This document shows positions 17,006-25,725 of a stretch of 64,000 nucleotides of DNA, piece after piece. The stretch covers positions 1,426,001 to 1,490,000 of the forward strand of contig NZ_CP019962.1 of NCBI RefSeq assembly GCF_000807675.2. The letters run 5' to 3'. Position numbers and translations under genes: made by a program. This DNA is from Eubacterium limosum. GTDB taxonomy: Bacteria > Bacillota > Clostridia > Eubacteriales > Eubacteriaceae. Each line of letters opens with the position of its first letter. Position 1 is the stretch's first letter. The notes beneath the pieces were generated by a model. That model did not search any database and was not told where the DNA came from. It saw nothing but the letters and a program-made list of their open reading frames with translations.

Positions 17006-17839
17006 TTATGCAAACATCACCGCGTAGATAATGACAATGATGCCCAGCGCAATGCGGTAGTAGCCGAAAGCCTTGAAATCGTGCTTGCGGATATAGCCCA
17101 TGAGGAACTTGATGGCAAAGACAGAGACCACAAAGGCTACGATCATCCCCACTAAGAGGATACCGATCTCTGTGCCCGTAAAGCCAATGCCGGTTTTGAC
17201 AAAGAACTTCACAATCTTTAAGAGGCTGGCGCCCAGCATAACCGGCACAGCCAGGAAGAAAGAGAACTCCGTAGCCACATAGCGGGAGCAGCCCAGCAGG
17301 GTGGCGCCGATGATGGTAGAGCCGGAGCGGGATGTCCCCGGGATCAGGGCCAGGATCTGGAACACGCCGATGAACAGGGCGGTTTTGTAATCCAGCTGCT
17401 CAAAATTGCGGATGGTCGGACGCTTGGTGCGGTCCATGTTTTCCACCACAATAAAGGCAATCCCGTAAACGATCAGGGTGATGGCTACCGTCACGTAGCC
17501 GTAGAGCTTTTCGGTGATAAAATCATCAAATAAAAGTCCGATAACAGCAGCCGGAATAACCGCGACCAGTACCTTGCCCCAGAGGGACCAGGTATCCCGT
17601 TTCTGCACCGGTGATTTCCTGGGTGAGAAGGGATTGAGTTTATGAAAATACAGCAGAACAACGGCCAGAATGGAGCCAAACTGGATGACCACCAGGAACA
17701 TGTCCCAGAAATCCTTGGATACATTCATATGGATGAACTGTTCAAACAGGATCATATGGCCTGTGCTGCTGATGGGCAGCCACTCCGTGATCCCCTGAAC
17801 GATCCCGAAAAAGGCCGCTTTTAGCAGTTCTAAAAACAT
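17006..17839 (-). CDS. uppP: Undecaprenyl-diphosphatase, tandem copy B
   Basis: A 277-residue UppP/BacA protein with both signatures intact ([14 protein letters not shown] and [10 protein letters not shown]). Protein and DNA are highly similar to the neighbouring copy A, most strongly at the C terminus, pointing to tandem duplication. Differences cluster in loops ([13 protein letters not shown] versus [13 protein letters not shown]). It starts with ATG at 17839 after TAAGGAG. Both copies should hydrolyse undecaprenyl diphosphate; two copies may raise dosage or be regulated separately, since each has its own upstream region. Confidence 0.95.
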   Translation of the reverse strand: MFLELLKAAFFGIVQGITEWLPISSTGHMILFEQFIHMNVSKDFWDMFLVVIQFGSILAVVLLYFHKLNPFSPRKSPVQKRDTWSLWGKVLVAVIPAAVIGLLFDDFITEKLYGYVTVAITLIVYGIAFIVVENMDRTKRPTIRNFEQLDYKTALFIGVFQILALIPGTSRSGSTIIGATLLGCSRYVATEFSFFLAVPVMLGASLLKIVKFFVKTGIGFTGTEIGILLVGMIVAFVVSVFAIKFLMGYIRKHDFKAFGYYRIALGIIVIIYAVMFA

Positions 17840-18065
17840 ATAGATAACTCCTTACGTATTGATTTTTTAACCGAGTAATATTTTACCACAACACCCGATA
17901 AATGAACATTAAAAAATTCTTACATTTTCAGCGTTTCAAAATCTTTTCAGGCCAGCCGGGACGGTGAAGAAGGAAAGCCTGCCATATATTTGGCTAAAAC
18001 ATTGCTTTTAACCCTGTTTTATTATAATATTAGAAAAGGTGTAATTGATAACAAGAGGGAAGAGA

Positions 18066-19364
18066 ATGAAAAGAAAAGATCAAATGATAGGACCGGCGTT
18101 TTTGTGCGCGCTTTTGTGCCTGATGATGGCAGTCTCGGGCTGCCAGAGCATGGAGGACCAGAATTATACCGTTCCGGCGGCAGAGAAAAGTGAGACGGTT
18201 AACCTGAAGTTTTTTGGGAATAAAAATGAAGCCCTGAACGTAGTGGCCATTGAGGAGATTCTCAAGGCCTATATGGAAGAGTACCCGGAAGTGAACATCA
18301 CCTACGAGAGTGTTAAGGGCGACGATTATTTCGATGTCCTGATGAAACGGATAAAAAGCGGCAACGGGGACGATATCTTTATGATCAACCACGATACCAT
18401 GCTGGAACTGATGAAAACCGGCGAGCTCGCCGACCTGTCCGGTTTGCCCACCATAGAGGACTTCAGCCCGGGCGTGCGCAGCCAGATGACCTTTGACGGT
18501 GTGGTGCCCTTTGTGCCCACCAGCATATCGGCCTTTGGGCTCTACTGCAACCTGGATCTGCTGGCAGAAAACAACGTGGAGGTTCCTGAAACCTTTGCGG
18601 AATTTTTGGCTGCCTGCGAGGTCTTTTCAGAAAAGGACATCACGCCCATCGTGGCCAATAACGACATCTCCTTAAAGACTTTGGCTATTTCCCGGGGAAT
18701 GTTTGAGGTCTATAAGGGCGGCGGCGCCGAGAAAGCTTTGGAGCAGATGAACGCAGACCCCAGCCTGTTGGCAGAGGCCATGCGCCCAGGCTTTGAGATG
18801 GTTCATCTTTTTATTGACCGGGGCTATGTGGACGCCGGACGTACCCTGAAAACAGAGAAAACAAAGGATGACCTGGCCGATTTTGCCACTGGTAGCTATC
18901 CTTTCATGCTCACCGGCGCATGGGCCTCGCCGCGGGTAGCAGCCTTGAACCCGGGGCTGAACTATAAGGTATACCCCTACCCGGCGCAGGAGGACGGCAG
19001 CGTGCTGGTGACCAATGTGGATACCCGCGTGGCGGTCAACGCCCGGGGCGCCCATGTTGAAGAAGCCAAAAAGTTTCTGGAGTACCTGACCCAGAAGGAC
19101 GTCATGTGGGCGTTTGTGGACAGCCAGAGCTCCTTCAGCCCCCTGGAGGACAACCGCCTTTCCACCGACCCGGCGGTACAGCCGCTGAACGCCTATATGA
19201 CCAATGGCAGAAGCATCCTCGGCACTGACAGCAACCTGAAATATCCTATCTGGGATCTCTCCCGGGAGAGTGTGCGCGGCCTGCTGAAGGGCCAGTCCGT
19301 AGAGGAAGTGCTGGGTGATTTTGAAGCAGGCCTTAAAAAGAGCCAGCCTGGAGGTGCGCAATGA
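18066..19364 (+). CDS. Extracellular solute-binding lipoprotein (ABC SBP family 1)
   Basis: A 432-residue lipoprotein: a signal sequence ends in a lipobox AVSGC near residue 28, followed by a carbohydrate-type binding protein fold (opening NLKFFGNKNEALNVVAIEE, with a C-terminal NARGAHVEEAKKFLEYL segment). Such proteins normally deliver sugars to an ABC importer, but no permease or ATPase is adjacent. Instead its stop overlaps the start of a membrane GGDEF/EAL protein by four bases. The inference is that it presents a ligand to that receptor's external domain. Start at 18066 follows GAGGGAAGAGA. Confidence 0.85.
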   Translation: MKRKDQMIGPAFLCALLCLMMAVSGCQSMEDQNYTVPAAEKSETVNLKFFGNKNEALNVVAIEEILKAYMEEYPEVNITYESVKGDDYFDVLMKRIKSGNGDDIFMINHDTMLELMKTGELADLSGLPTIEDFSPGVRSQMTFDGVVPFVPTSISAFGLYCNLDLLAENNVEVPETFAEFLAACEVFSEKDITPIVANNDISLKTLAISRGMFEVYKGGGAEKALEQMNADPSLLAEAMRPGFEMVHLFIDRGYVDAGRTLKTEKTKDDLADFATGSYPFMLTGAWASPRVAALNPGLNYKVYPYPAQEDGSVLVTNVDTRVAVNARGAHVEEAKKFLEYLTQKDVMWAFVDSQSSFSPLEDNRLSTDPAVQPLNAYMTNGRSILGTDSNLKYPIWDLSRESVRGLLKGQSVEEVLGDFEAGLKKSQPGGAQ

Positions 19365-21595
19365 ACAATAAGCGTCTATCCGTGCTTCTGATCACAGCCA
19401 TCCTCTCCCTGAGCCTGCTGGCCGGTGGGATGCTGTTCTATATTGAGCGTGTCAATACCTCTCTGTGGCAGCGGTCCGTTACAGAGATACTGGAGCTGAC
19501 CCGTCAGGGAAGCGACACCCTGGATACCTTTATCGAAAAAGATTACGATACCCTGCAGGTTTTTATCAACGAGATGGCCAGGAAGGACCCGGATGACCAG
19601 GCATGGATACAGGAGCATCTGACGCGGTTCAAGACACCTCCCTATGAAAAATATTACTGTATCGACCTGGACGGAAACCGTCTGTACGGAGAGGGCGCTG
19701 TCACTGGGCTTGAGCCGGAAAAAGCCGAGTACCTGTCAAAGCTGAGCGGCCAGGGCGTGCTGGAGCCCTACAATGATTCGCTGGACGGCGTGCAGTCTCT
19801 GGGGGTGTACAAGCGCTTTACCTTCAGCAACGGCCACAGCGCTCTGGTGCTCAAGCAGCACCGGATCGAGGACATCGCCCAGAATTTTGCGCTGTCCTTT
19901 TACAGTGGCAGCGGCTTTAGTTACGTGGTTAAAAATGACGGGGAGGTGCTGATCCGCTCCGCCAACAAAAACAGCAACCGGACCTTTAAAAACCTGTATG
20001 ACATCATTGACTTGTCCGGAAAGAACAGTGAGAGCGCCCTTGCATCCTTTAGGGCAGCCCTGGAAAGCGGGCAGTCCGGCACCGCAGTTTTCAGCTATAA
20101 CACCGCCCAGAATGTCTTCTGCTATGTGCCAATGTCCAGTGCGGAGGGCTGGTATCTGGTCTCCATTATCCCGAACAGGGTGGTCATGAAACAGGCCAAC
20201 AATATTATCAACGGGACGCTGATGCTCTGTGGGCTTATCGCCGCGTTGATCCTGGCCATCATGTTTATCTATAACCGGAGCCGCCGGGCCCACCGCCAGG
20301 AGGTTCTGCAGATCGCCTACTATGACAGCCTGACCGGACTGCCCAACTTTGAAAAATTCAAGCTGGAGGGCGCCGGCCTTATGGCCAGAAGCCCGGACAC
20401 CAGATGGTGCGTGCTATATATTGATATCACAGGTTTCAAGCTGGTGAATGACGTCATGGGGTTCCAGTTTGGCGACGAAGTGCTCCGCTATCTGGCAGAT
20501 GTGCTGCTAAAGGAAAAGGGCGAACAGGACATCGTGTGCCGCTTCTCGGCCGATAACTTCCTGTTCCTGCACGCCTACGAGCGGCGGGAGGACGTCGGGG
20601 CACTGTGCCAGAGAATCATCGGTGCGATGCGGTGCCCGGCCATTGGCGGCAGGCAGAACGTGCCCCTGTCTGTGCACATTGGGGTTTTCTGCCTTGAGGA
20701 CGACCCCGGCGCAGGTGATATCAGCCTTATGGTTGACCGGGCGCATATGGCCCAGAAGAGCATAAAAAACGGCCGGAGCAACCAGTACTGCCAGTATGAC
20801 AGCAGCATGCGCTCAGAGATGCTGCGCCGGTCAGAGATGGAAGCAGTTATGGAAAAGGCCCTGGCCGACGGCGAGTTCACCTTCTACATTCAGCCCAAAT
20901 ATGACGTGAACGGCAGGAAGATTGTGGGTGCTGAGGCCCTGGCCCGCTGGATACAGCCTGGGGAAAAAATGGTAAGCCCTGGGGAATTCATCCCCGTCTT
21001 TGAGCAGAACCAGTTTATCCTCCAGCTGGACGAGTATATTTTCACAAGGGTGTGTGAAAGCCTGAAAAACCGTTTGGAGCGGGGACTGCCAGTGGTCACC
21101 ATCTCGGTCAATGTCTCCCGGGTGCACGTGCGTCAGGAGAATTTTGTCAGCATTTACCAGGGCATCAAGGAGCGTTACCGGATCCCCGATGGCCTCATCG
21201 AGCTGGAGCTGACTGAGAGCATCTTTCTGGAAAATCTGGACCGCATTGGGGGCATTATCCGCGAGCTGAGGGAGGCGGGCTTTGGCTGTTCGATTGACGA
21301 CTTTGGCTCAGGCTATTCCTCGCTCAACGCCTTAAAGGAGCTGCCCGTCAATGTGATCAAGCTGGACCGCGAGTTCCTGCTGAATGAAGGCGATACCGGC
21401 AAGGGCGCCATCATTGTGCGCAGCATCATCCAGATGGCAAAAAAGCTGGAGATACAGACCGTGGCGGAGGGCGTGGAGACGCCCGGGCAGCTGGCCTTTT
21501 TAAAAGGCGCGGGCTGCGATATGATCCAGGGCTTCATTTTCTCAAGACCCCTGCCAGAGCCGGACTTCGCCAGACTTCTGGAGGAGAACACCTGA
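19361..21595 (+). CDS. Membrane GGDEF-EAL receptor, probable c-di-GMP phosphodiesterase
   Basis: A 744-residue protein: TM helix (about 5-27), an extracytoplasmic dCache-like sensor (about 30-280), a second TM (about 285-307), GGDEF (about 320-475) and EAL (about 490-740). The GGDEF signature is degenerate (RFSADNF), so cyclase activity is unlikely and it may bind GTP as a regulator. The EAL domain keeps EALARW, ELTES, DDFGSGYSSL and KLDREF, consistent with active hydrolysis of c-di-GMP. An ATGA overlap couples it to the solute-binding lipoprotein, suggesting a two-part extracellular nutrient sensor. Confidence 0.9.
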   Translation: MNNKRLSVLLITAILSLSLLAGGMLFYIERVNTSLWQRSVTEILELTRQGSDTLDTFIEKDYDTLQVFINEMARKDPDDQAWIQEHLTRFKTPPYEKYYCIDLDGNRLYGEGAVTGLEPEKAEYLSKLSGQGVLEPYNDSLDGVQSLGVYKRFTFSNGHSALVLKQHRIEDIAQNFALSFYSGSGFSYVVKNDGEVLIRSANKNSNRTFKNLYDIIDLSGKNSESALASFRAALESGQSGTAVFSYNTAQNVFCYVPMSSAEGWYLVSIIPNRVVMKQANNIINGTLMLCGLIAALILAIMFIYNRSRRAHRQEVLQIAYYDSLTGLPNFEKFKLEGAGLMARSPDTRWCVLYIDITGFKLVNDVMGFQFGDEVLRYLADVLLKEKGEQDIVCRFSADNFLFLHAYERREDVGALCQRIIGAMRCPAIGGRQNVPLSVHIGVFCLEDDPGAGDISLMVDRAHMAQKSIKNGRSNQYCQYDSSMRSEMLRRSEMEAVMEKALADGEFTFYIQPKYDVNGRKIVGAEALARWIQPGEKMVSPGEFIPVFEQNQFILQLDEYIFTRVCESLKNRLERGLPVVTISVNVSRVHVRQENFVSIYQGIKERYRIPDGLIELELTESIFLENLDRIGGIIRELREAGFGCSIDDFGSGYSSLNALKELPVNVIKLDREFLLNEGDTGKGAIIVRSIIQMAKKLEIQTVAEGVETPGQLAFLKGAGCDMIQGFIFSRPLPEPDFARLLEENT

Positions 21596-21698
21596 AAGCC
21601 TGGCAGAAACTTTTCGGCCTCTCCATTGCTATTCTCAGAGAATTGTGATAGGATAAATAGCTAAAGAGAACTAAGCGAGCCGATATAAAGGAGAAACG

Positions 21699-21974
21699 AT
21701 GAGAGAATGTATGGAAGACTTACCGAAACTGCAGGCGCGGCTGAAACGCATCGAAGGCCAGATCCGCGGCATTTCGGACATGATGGAAAAGGACGTTCCC
21801 TGTAATGAAATCCTGATTCAGATCAACGCTGCCAAATCGGCCCTGCACAAGGTGGGGCAGATGGTTGTGGAGGGGCATCTGCACCACTGCGTCAAGGACA
21901 GCATCGAGCATGGAAATACCGAGGAAACACTAAAGGATTTGTCAAAGGTCATTGAGTATTTTTCAAGGATCTGA
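21699..21974 (+). CDS. CsoR/RcnR-family metal-sensing repressor
   Basis: A 91-residue all-helical repressor of the DUF156 family. It has LKRIEGQIRGI early on and a ligand set Cys (VPCNEI), His (GHLHHC) and Cys (HHCVKD), the Cys-His-Cys arrangement of copper-sensing CsoR; formaldehyde or persulfide sensors (FrmR, CstR) are close alternatives. No copper exporter is adjacent, so its target is elsewhere or it is autoregulatory. The start follows AAAGGAGAAACG. The gene is alone and ends in its own terminator. Confidence 0.8.
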   Translation: MRECMEDLPKLQARLKRIEGQIRGISDMMEKDVPCNEILIQINAAKSALHKVGQMVVEGHLHHCVKDSIEHGNTEETLKDLSKVIEYFSRI

Positions 21975-21980
21975 TACAAA

Positions 21981-22013
21981 AGGACCCGTATCGCGGCGGT
22001 ACGGGTCCTTTTT
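21981..22013 (+). terminator. Terminator of the CsoR-type gene
   Basis: AGGACCCGTA pairs with TACGGGTCCT around TCGCGGCGG, then TTTTTATAT. It is almost the same hairpin as the typA terminator, with paired base changes. Confidence 0.85.
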
Positions 22014-22036
22014 ATATAAATTTTTCTTAACAGGCC

Positions 22037-22085
22037 TTGAACAATTGGGTCAACGGTCTATAATGGTATTAACCGATTGGGTTAA
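22037..22085 (+). promoter_or_regulatory. Promoter and operator of the TetR-ABC operon
   Basis: TTGAAC (22037-22042) and TATAAT (22059-22064) form a promoter with a 16-base spacer. Just after the -10 box is the inverted repeat TTAACC-GATTG-GGTTAA (22069-22085), and ATTGGGTCAA upstream is a related half-site. This is where an autoregulating TetR protein would bind. Confidence 0.65.
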
Positions 22086-22100
22086 TGAAAGGAAAACTAA

Positions 22101-22721
22101 GTGGTAAACGACAAATTTTACAGCCTGCCAGAGGAAAAGCAGCAGCGGATCATCAACGCGGCCCTCAGGATTTTTGCACAGAACCCCTACAAAAAAGCCA
22201 ATACGGCCGATATTGCCGCCGCGGCAGGCATTTCTAAGGGGCTGCTGTTCCACTACTTCGGCAACAAGCAGACCCTGTACGAGTACCTGTTCCGGTATGG
22301 CAACGACGTGATGCGCGGCCATATCAGTGAGCTGCTGCCGCCCGATGAGTCCGATTTCTTTGAGATCTGGCTGCGCTCCCAGCGGGCTAAATCCGAGATT
22401 ATCATGCGCAACCCTTATCTGATGGACTTCTTTATCCGGGTCTATTATGACAAGGCGCCAGAGAATGTGGGCAACATGAGCTTTTACGGCGACCTGGAGA
22501 CAGCCAGCACCGCGGTGATCCTGGACCGGATCGACCGGAGCAAGTTCAGGGAGGAGACCCCGCCCGAGAAGGTGATCCGCTGGCTGATCTGGGCGGCTGA
22601 GGGCTTTATGAAACGCCAGAGCGACCTTGGCAGAGTGGACATTGAACAGCTGGATACCGAGTTTACCGAACTCGTTCTATTTATCAGACAACACTGCTAC
22701 AAAGAGGAGGCATTACAATGA
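22101..22721 (+). CDS. TetR/AcrR-family regulator
   Basis: A 206-residue regulator with an N-terminal HTH: RIINAALRIFAQNPYKKANTA leads into AGISKGLLFHYFGNKQTLYEYLF, the recognition helix region of TetR proteins. The C terminus (about 60-206) is a ligand-binding and dimerisation domain. The start is GTG at 22101 after AAGGAAAAC. It is the first gene of an operon with an ABC exporter; its stop overlaps the ATPase start by four bases. It probably represses this operon until a drug or lipid ligand binds. Confidence 0.85.
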   Translation: MVNDKFYSLPEEKQQRIINAALRIFAQNPYKKANTADIAAAAGISKGLLFHYFGNKQTLYEYLFRYGNDVMRGHISELLPPDESDFFEIWLRSQRAKSEIIMRNPYLMDFFIRVYYDKAPENVGNMSFYGDLETASTAVILDRIDRSKFREETPPEKVIRWLIWAAEGFMKRQSDLGRVDIEQLDTEFTELVLFIRQHCYKEEALQ

Positions 22722-23608
22722 TAGCAATCGAGCACCTGACCAGAGACTACGGCGAGGGCCGCGGGATTTTCGACTTATCCCTGGAGGTTAAGCACGGCGA
22801 GGTCTTTGGTTACCTGGGCCCCAACGGCGCCGGGAAAACCACGACCATCCGCCATCTGATGGGCTTTCTTTCGCCCAAGCGCGGCAAATGTGTGATCGAT
22901 GGCCTGGACTGCTTTAAGCAGGCGGCTGAGATCAAGGAATTTTTAGGGTACCTGCCCGGGGAGATCGCCTTTTTCGACAGCATGACCGGCGTGGAGTTTC
23001 TGAACTTTATGGCCGAGATGCGGGGCATGAAGGACCGCGCGAAAATGGAAAAGCTCATCAGCTTTTTCGACCTGAACCCGAAAGGCAAGATCCGTAAGAT
23101 GTCCAAGGGCACCAAGCAGAAGCTGGGCCTGGTATCAGCCTTCATGCACGACCCCGAGGTCCTGATCCTCGACGAGCCCACCAGCGGGCTGGACCCCCTC
23201 ATGCAGAACCGGTTTATCCGTCTGATCCTCAATGAGAAGAAAAAGGGCACGACCATTCTCATGTCCTCCCACAGCTTTGAGGAGGTCGAGCGGACCTGTG
23301 ACCGGGTGGGCATTATCCGTGCCGGGGAGCTGGTAGCCCTGGACAGCGTGGCCTCTCTCAAGGCAGAGCGCCACAAGGTCTACCGGGTCAGTTTCGCTAC
23401 GGCCCAGGAGGCCGGAGACTTCGCGGCCCGGTGCAACGGCACCCGCCAGCTGAAAGAGCACCCCCAGCTCGTGGAGGTGCGGGTGGCAGGAAGCATGGAC
23501 GGCTTTCTGAAAATGCTCACCGGCTACCACGCCATGGAGTTGGACACGGTCTCCCAGGATCTGGAGGATATTTTTATGCAGTATTACGGAGGTAAACATC
23601 ATGCTTAG
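22718..23608 (+). CDS. ABC transporter ATP-binding protein (drug/lipid export type)
   Basis: A 296-residue nucleotide-binding subunit of the DrrA/CcmA-like export class: Walker A GPNGAGKTTT near residue 35, a signature region MSKGTKQKLGL (non-canonical but usual in this subgroup), Walker B LILDEPTSGLD, and the D-loop. Residues 220-296 form the C-terminal extension common to DrrA-like subunits. It is coupled to TetR upstream and to the membrane subunit downstream (8-base overlap). Powers export of an unknown substrate. Confidence 0.9.
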   Translation: MIAIEHLTRDYGEGRGIFDLSLEVKHGEVFGYLGPNGAGKTTTIRHLMGFLSPKRGKCVIDGLDCFKQAAEIKEFLGYLPGEIAFFDSMTGVEFLNFMAEMRGMKDRAKMEKLISFFDLNPKGKIRKMSKGTKQKLGLVSAFMHDPEVLILDEPTSGLDPLMQNRFIRLILNEKKKGTTILMSSHSFEEVERTCDRVGIIRAGELVALDSVASLKAERHKVYRVSFATAQEAGDFAARCNGTRQLKEHPQLVEVRVAGSMDGFLKMLTGYHAMELDTVSQDLEDIFMQYYGGKHHA

Positions 23609-24407
23609 CGGGCCGCTTTTCAGAAAAACCTTTAAATCACAGCTCAAGATGCTTGTCATCTTCGCGGCCATTATGGCCATGTACATGGGCGTTGAGATCA
23701 GTATGTTCAACCCCGATTCCATGGACGGCATAAAAGAGATGATGGATATGCTTCCTCAGCAGATGATAAACGCCATGAACCTGGACGTGGGCGCTGAGAC
23801 AAGCCTTGTGGGCTTTCTGGGCTCCTATTTTTACGGCTTTATCGTCATCATGGTGCCCATGATCTTTAACATCATCGCCAGCAATAACGCGGCGGCCAAG
23901 CTGGTGGACAGCGGCGCCATGGCCTGCCTGCTGTCTGCCCCAAACTCCCGGACCAAGGTGATCGCAACCCAGGCCGCAGCCCTGATCCTGTCCAATATCC
24001 TCCTCATGGCCTTTGTGACCGTTATGGGGATCGCGGTCAGCCAGGCCCTGTTCCCGGGCGATCTGGACATCCGCGCCTTTCTGCTCGTCAACGCAGGCGC
24101 CCTGCTCATGCAGCTGGCCGTCAGCGCCATTGGCTTCTTTGCCTCCTGCCTGTTTAATGAGAGCCGCCTGTCCCTGGCTCTGGGCGGGGGTTTGCCCGTA
24201 CTGTTTCTGGTGCTCATGATGCTCTCCGGCGTCAGCGAGGACCTGGACGTTGTGCGCTACACGACCCTGTACAGCCTGTTTGACCCTGCCGAGATCATCG
24301 CAGGGGGCGATACCGTGGGCCTGTGCATGGCCGCCCTGGCCGCAGTCTCGGTGGTGCTGTATACCCTGGGTATCCTGATCTTCAGACGGAAGGACCTGCC
24401 GTTGTAA
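23601..24407 (+). CDS. ABC-2 type transporter permease
   Basis: A 268-residue membrane subunit with about six helices and a short N-terminal cytoplasmic stretch (LFRKTFKSQLKML), followed by a large first external loop (MFNPDSMDGIKEMMDMLPQQ), as in ABC-2 permeases. The start at 23601 follows ACGGAGG and overlaps the ATPase stop. It forms the exporter with the preceding ATPase. Base composition is GC-richer than the window average by eye. Confidence 0.85.
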   Translation: MLSGPLFRKTFKSQLKMLVIFAAIMAMYMGVEISMFNPDSMDGIKEMMDMLPQQMINAMNLDVGAETSLVGFLGSYFYGFIVIMVPMIFNIIASNNAAAKLVDSGAMACLLSAPNSRTKVIATQAAALILSNILLMAFVTVMGIAVSQALFPGDLDIRAFLLVNAGALLMQLAVSAIGFFASCLFNESRLSLALGGGLPVLFLVLMMLSGVSEDLDVVRYTTLYSLFDPAEIIAGGDTVGLCMAALAAVSVVLYTLGILIFRRKDLPL

Positions 24408-24433
24408 ATATAAAAACAGACTGAGATCTGAAC

Positions 24434-24480
24434 CTCAAAAGGCTCAAAACACGTATCCAAGGTGTTTTGAGCCTTTTGAG
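24434..24480. repeat. Palindromic repeat family H, copy 4 (type B), terminator
   Basis: CTCAAAAGGCTCAAAA and TTTTGAGCCTTTTGAG enclose CAC-GTATCCAAG-GTG. Relative to type A, an A-T pair in the stem is replaced by G-C. It follows the ABC-2 permease. Confidence 0.85.
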
Positions 24481-24603
24481 CCTGTATCTTGGGGTATTCT
24501 TATAAAAAAGGCACGCCCGGTTATTTTTTGCTGAAAGTGGTATGTACATAAAAAGGGCGCTGCCAGAGGCAGGCCTGAAGCACTGATGAAAGAAGGAGCG
24601 ATT

Positions 24604-25374
24604 ATGAGAATAGCCATTGTGACCGGGGCGTCCAGCGGGCTTGGACGCGAGTTTGTAAAACAGATCAGTGAACGTGAGCATCTGGATGAGATCTGGGCTG
24701 TTGCCCGGAGGCGGGAACGCCTGGAGGCGCTGGCCAGGGAAGTAAAAACACCGGTGAGGCCTGTAGTCATGGACCTGACAGACACCGGCAGCTTTCCGGA
24801 GCTGACAGCCCTGATGGCCGAGAAGCAGCCGGATGTGCGGCTGCTGGTCAACGCCGCGGGTATGGGTAAGTTGGGGAACTACGCCGAGGTGACCGAGGCG
24901 GACAGCAACGCTCTCATTGATTTAAACTGCCGGGGGGCAGTCGATATGACCCTGAGGGTACTGCCGTACATGCAGAAAGGCGCGAGAATTATGCAGATCT
25001 GCTCGGTGGCGGCCTTTATGCCCCTGCCCGGCATGAATCTGTACGCGGCCTCCAAGGCCTTTCTGCTCAGCTATACCAGGGCTTTGCGCTGGGAGCTGTT
25101 CGGCCGGGGCATCCGGGTGACGGCGGTCTGCCCCTACTGGATCAAAAACACCGAGTTTGTGCCGCGGGCCAGCGCCAACGCGGACCGTTCCGCGGTGCGC
25201 CACCTGCCCTTTGCGGGCACCGTCCAGACGGTTGTGCGCCGCTCTATGAGGGACAGCCGCCTGGGCGCGGCCGTATCCACACCGGGCCTCGCCAGCTTTG
25301 GGCTGCGGGTGTTTGGCAAAGTAGTGCCCCACGGGCTGGGCATGGCTTTCTGGAACGTGCTCAGGAAAGTCTGA
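24604..25374 (+). CDS. Short-chain dehydrogenase/reductase
   Basis: A 256-residue SDR. The cofactor loop TGASSGLGREF is at the N terminus, the NAAGMG segment follows strand 4, and the catalytic YAASKAF motif (Tyr-x3-Lys) is near residue 150 with the matching serine upstream (ICSVAAF). The aspartate/arginine pattern (ARRRERLEAL) suggests NADP preference. Substrate unknown. The ATG at 24604 follows GAAGGAG; an in-frame ATG 18 bases upstream overlaps that site. The gene appears monocistronic. Confidence 0.85.
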   Translation: MRIAIVTGASSGLGREFVKQISEREHLDEIWAVARRRERLEALAREVKTPVRPVVMDLTDTGSFPELTALMAEKQPDVRLLVNAAGMGKLGNYAEVTEADSNALIDLNCRGAVDMTLRVLPYMQKGARIMQICSVAAFMPLPGMNLYAASKAFLLSYTRALRWELFGRGIRVTAVCPYWIKNTEFVPRASANADRSAVRHLPFAGTVQTVVRRSMRDSRLGAAVSTPGLASFGLRVFGKVVPHGLGMAFWNVLRKV

Positions 25375-25442
25375 GAAAATTCAGGCGCCGGCAGTTGACA
25401 ATTTTGAAAAGTTCGCTTATACTAATATCAACAATTGAATCA

Positions 25443-25600
25443 AACCATTGAGGGTGCCTTGAAAAAGGAGAATAGGGAAACCGGTGCGAATCCGGTACGA
25501 ACCCATCACTGTAAACAGGGACGCGCCGCAGTAAACCACTGGCCTCGGGCTGGGAAGGGAGCGGAGTGCGGAGGAGCTGTGAGTCAGGAGACCTGCCTTT
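25443..25600 (+). promoter_or_regulatory. Cobalamin riboswitch
   Basis: Recognisable AdoCbl-type aptamer: GGGAAACCGGTGCGAATCCG, then CATCACTGTAAACAGGG, CGCCGCAGTAAACCACTGG and the B12-box-like end GAGTCAGGAGACCTGCC. It precedes a substrate-binding protein, permease and ATPase operon and is followed by an intrinsic terminator at 25663-25697, so bound cobalamin should reduce importer expression. Confidence 0.95.
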
Positions 25601-25662
25601 AGTGTTACGCGCGTTTGTCCGGTGAGGGGATTGTCACTGAGAGAACCTGAGATAGGTAAATG

Positions 25663-25697
25663 GGAGCCTGTCGGCATATGTCGGCAGGCTCTTTTTA
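25663..25697 (+). terminator. Expression-platform terminator of the cobalamin riboswitch
   Basis: GAGCCTGTCG pairs with CGGCAGGCTC (one G-U) and is followed by TTTTTATAT, about 30 bases before the btuF-like start. Confidence 0.8.
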
Positions 25698-25725
25698 TAT
25701 GATTTTTTAAGAAAGAGGTAGAAAA

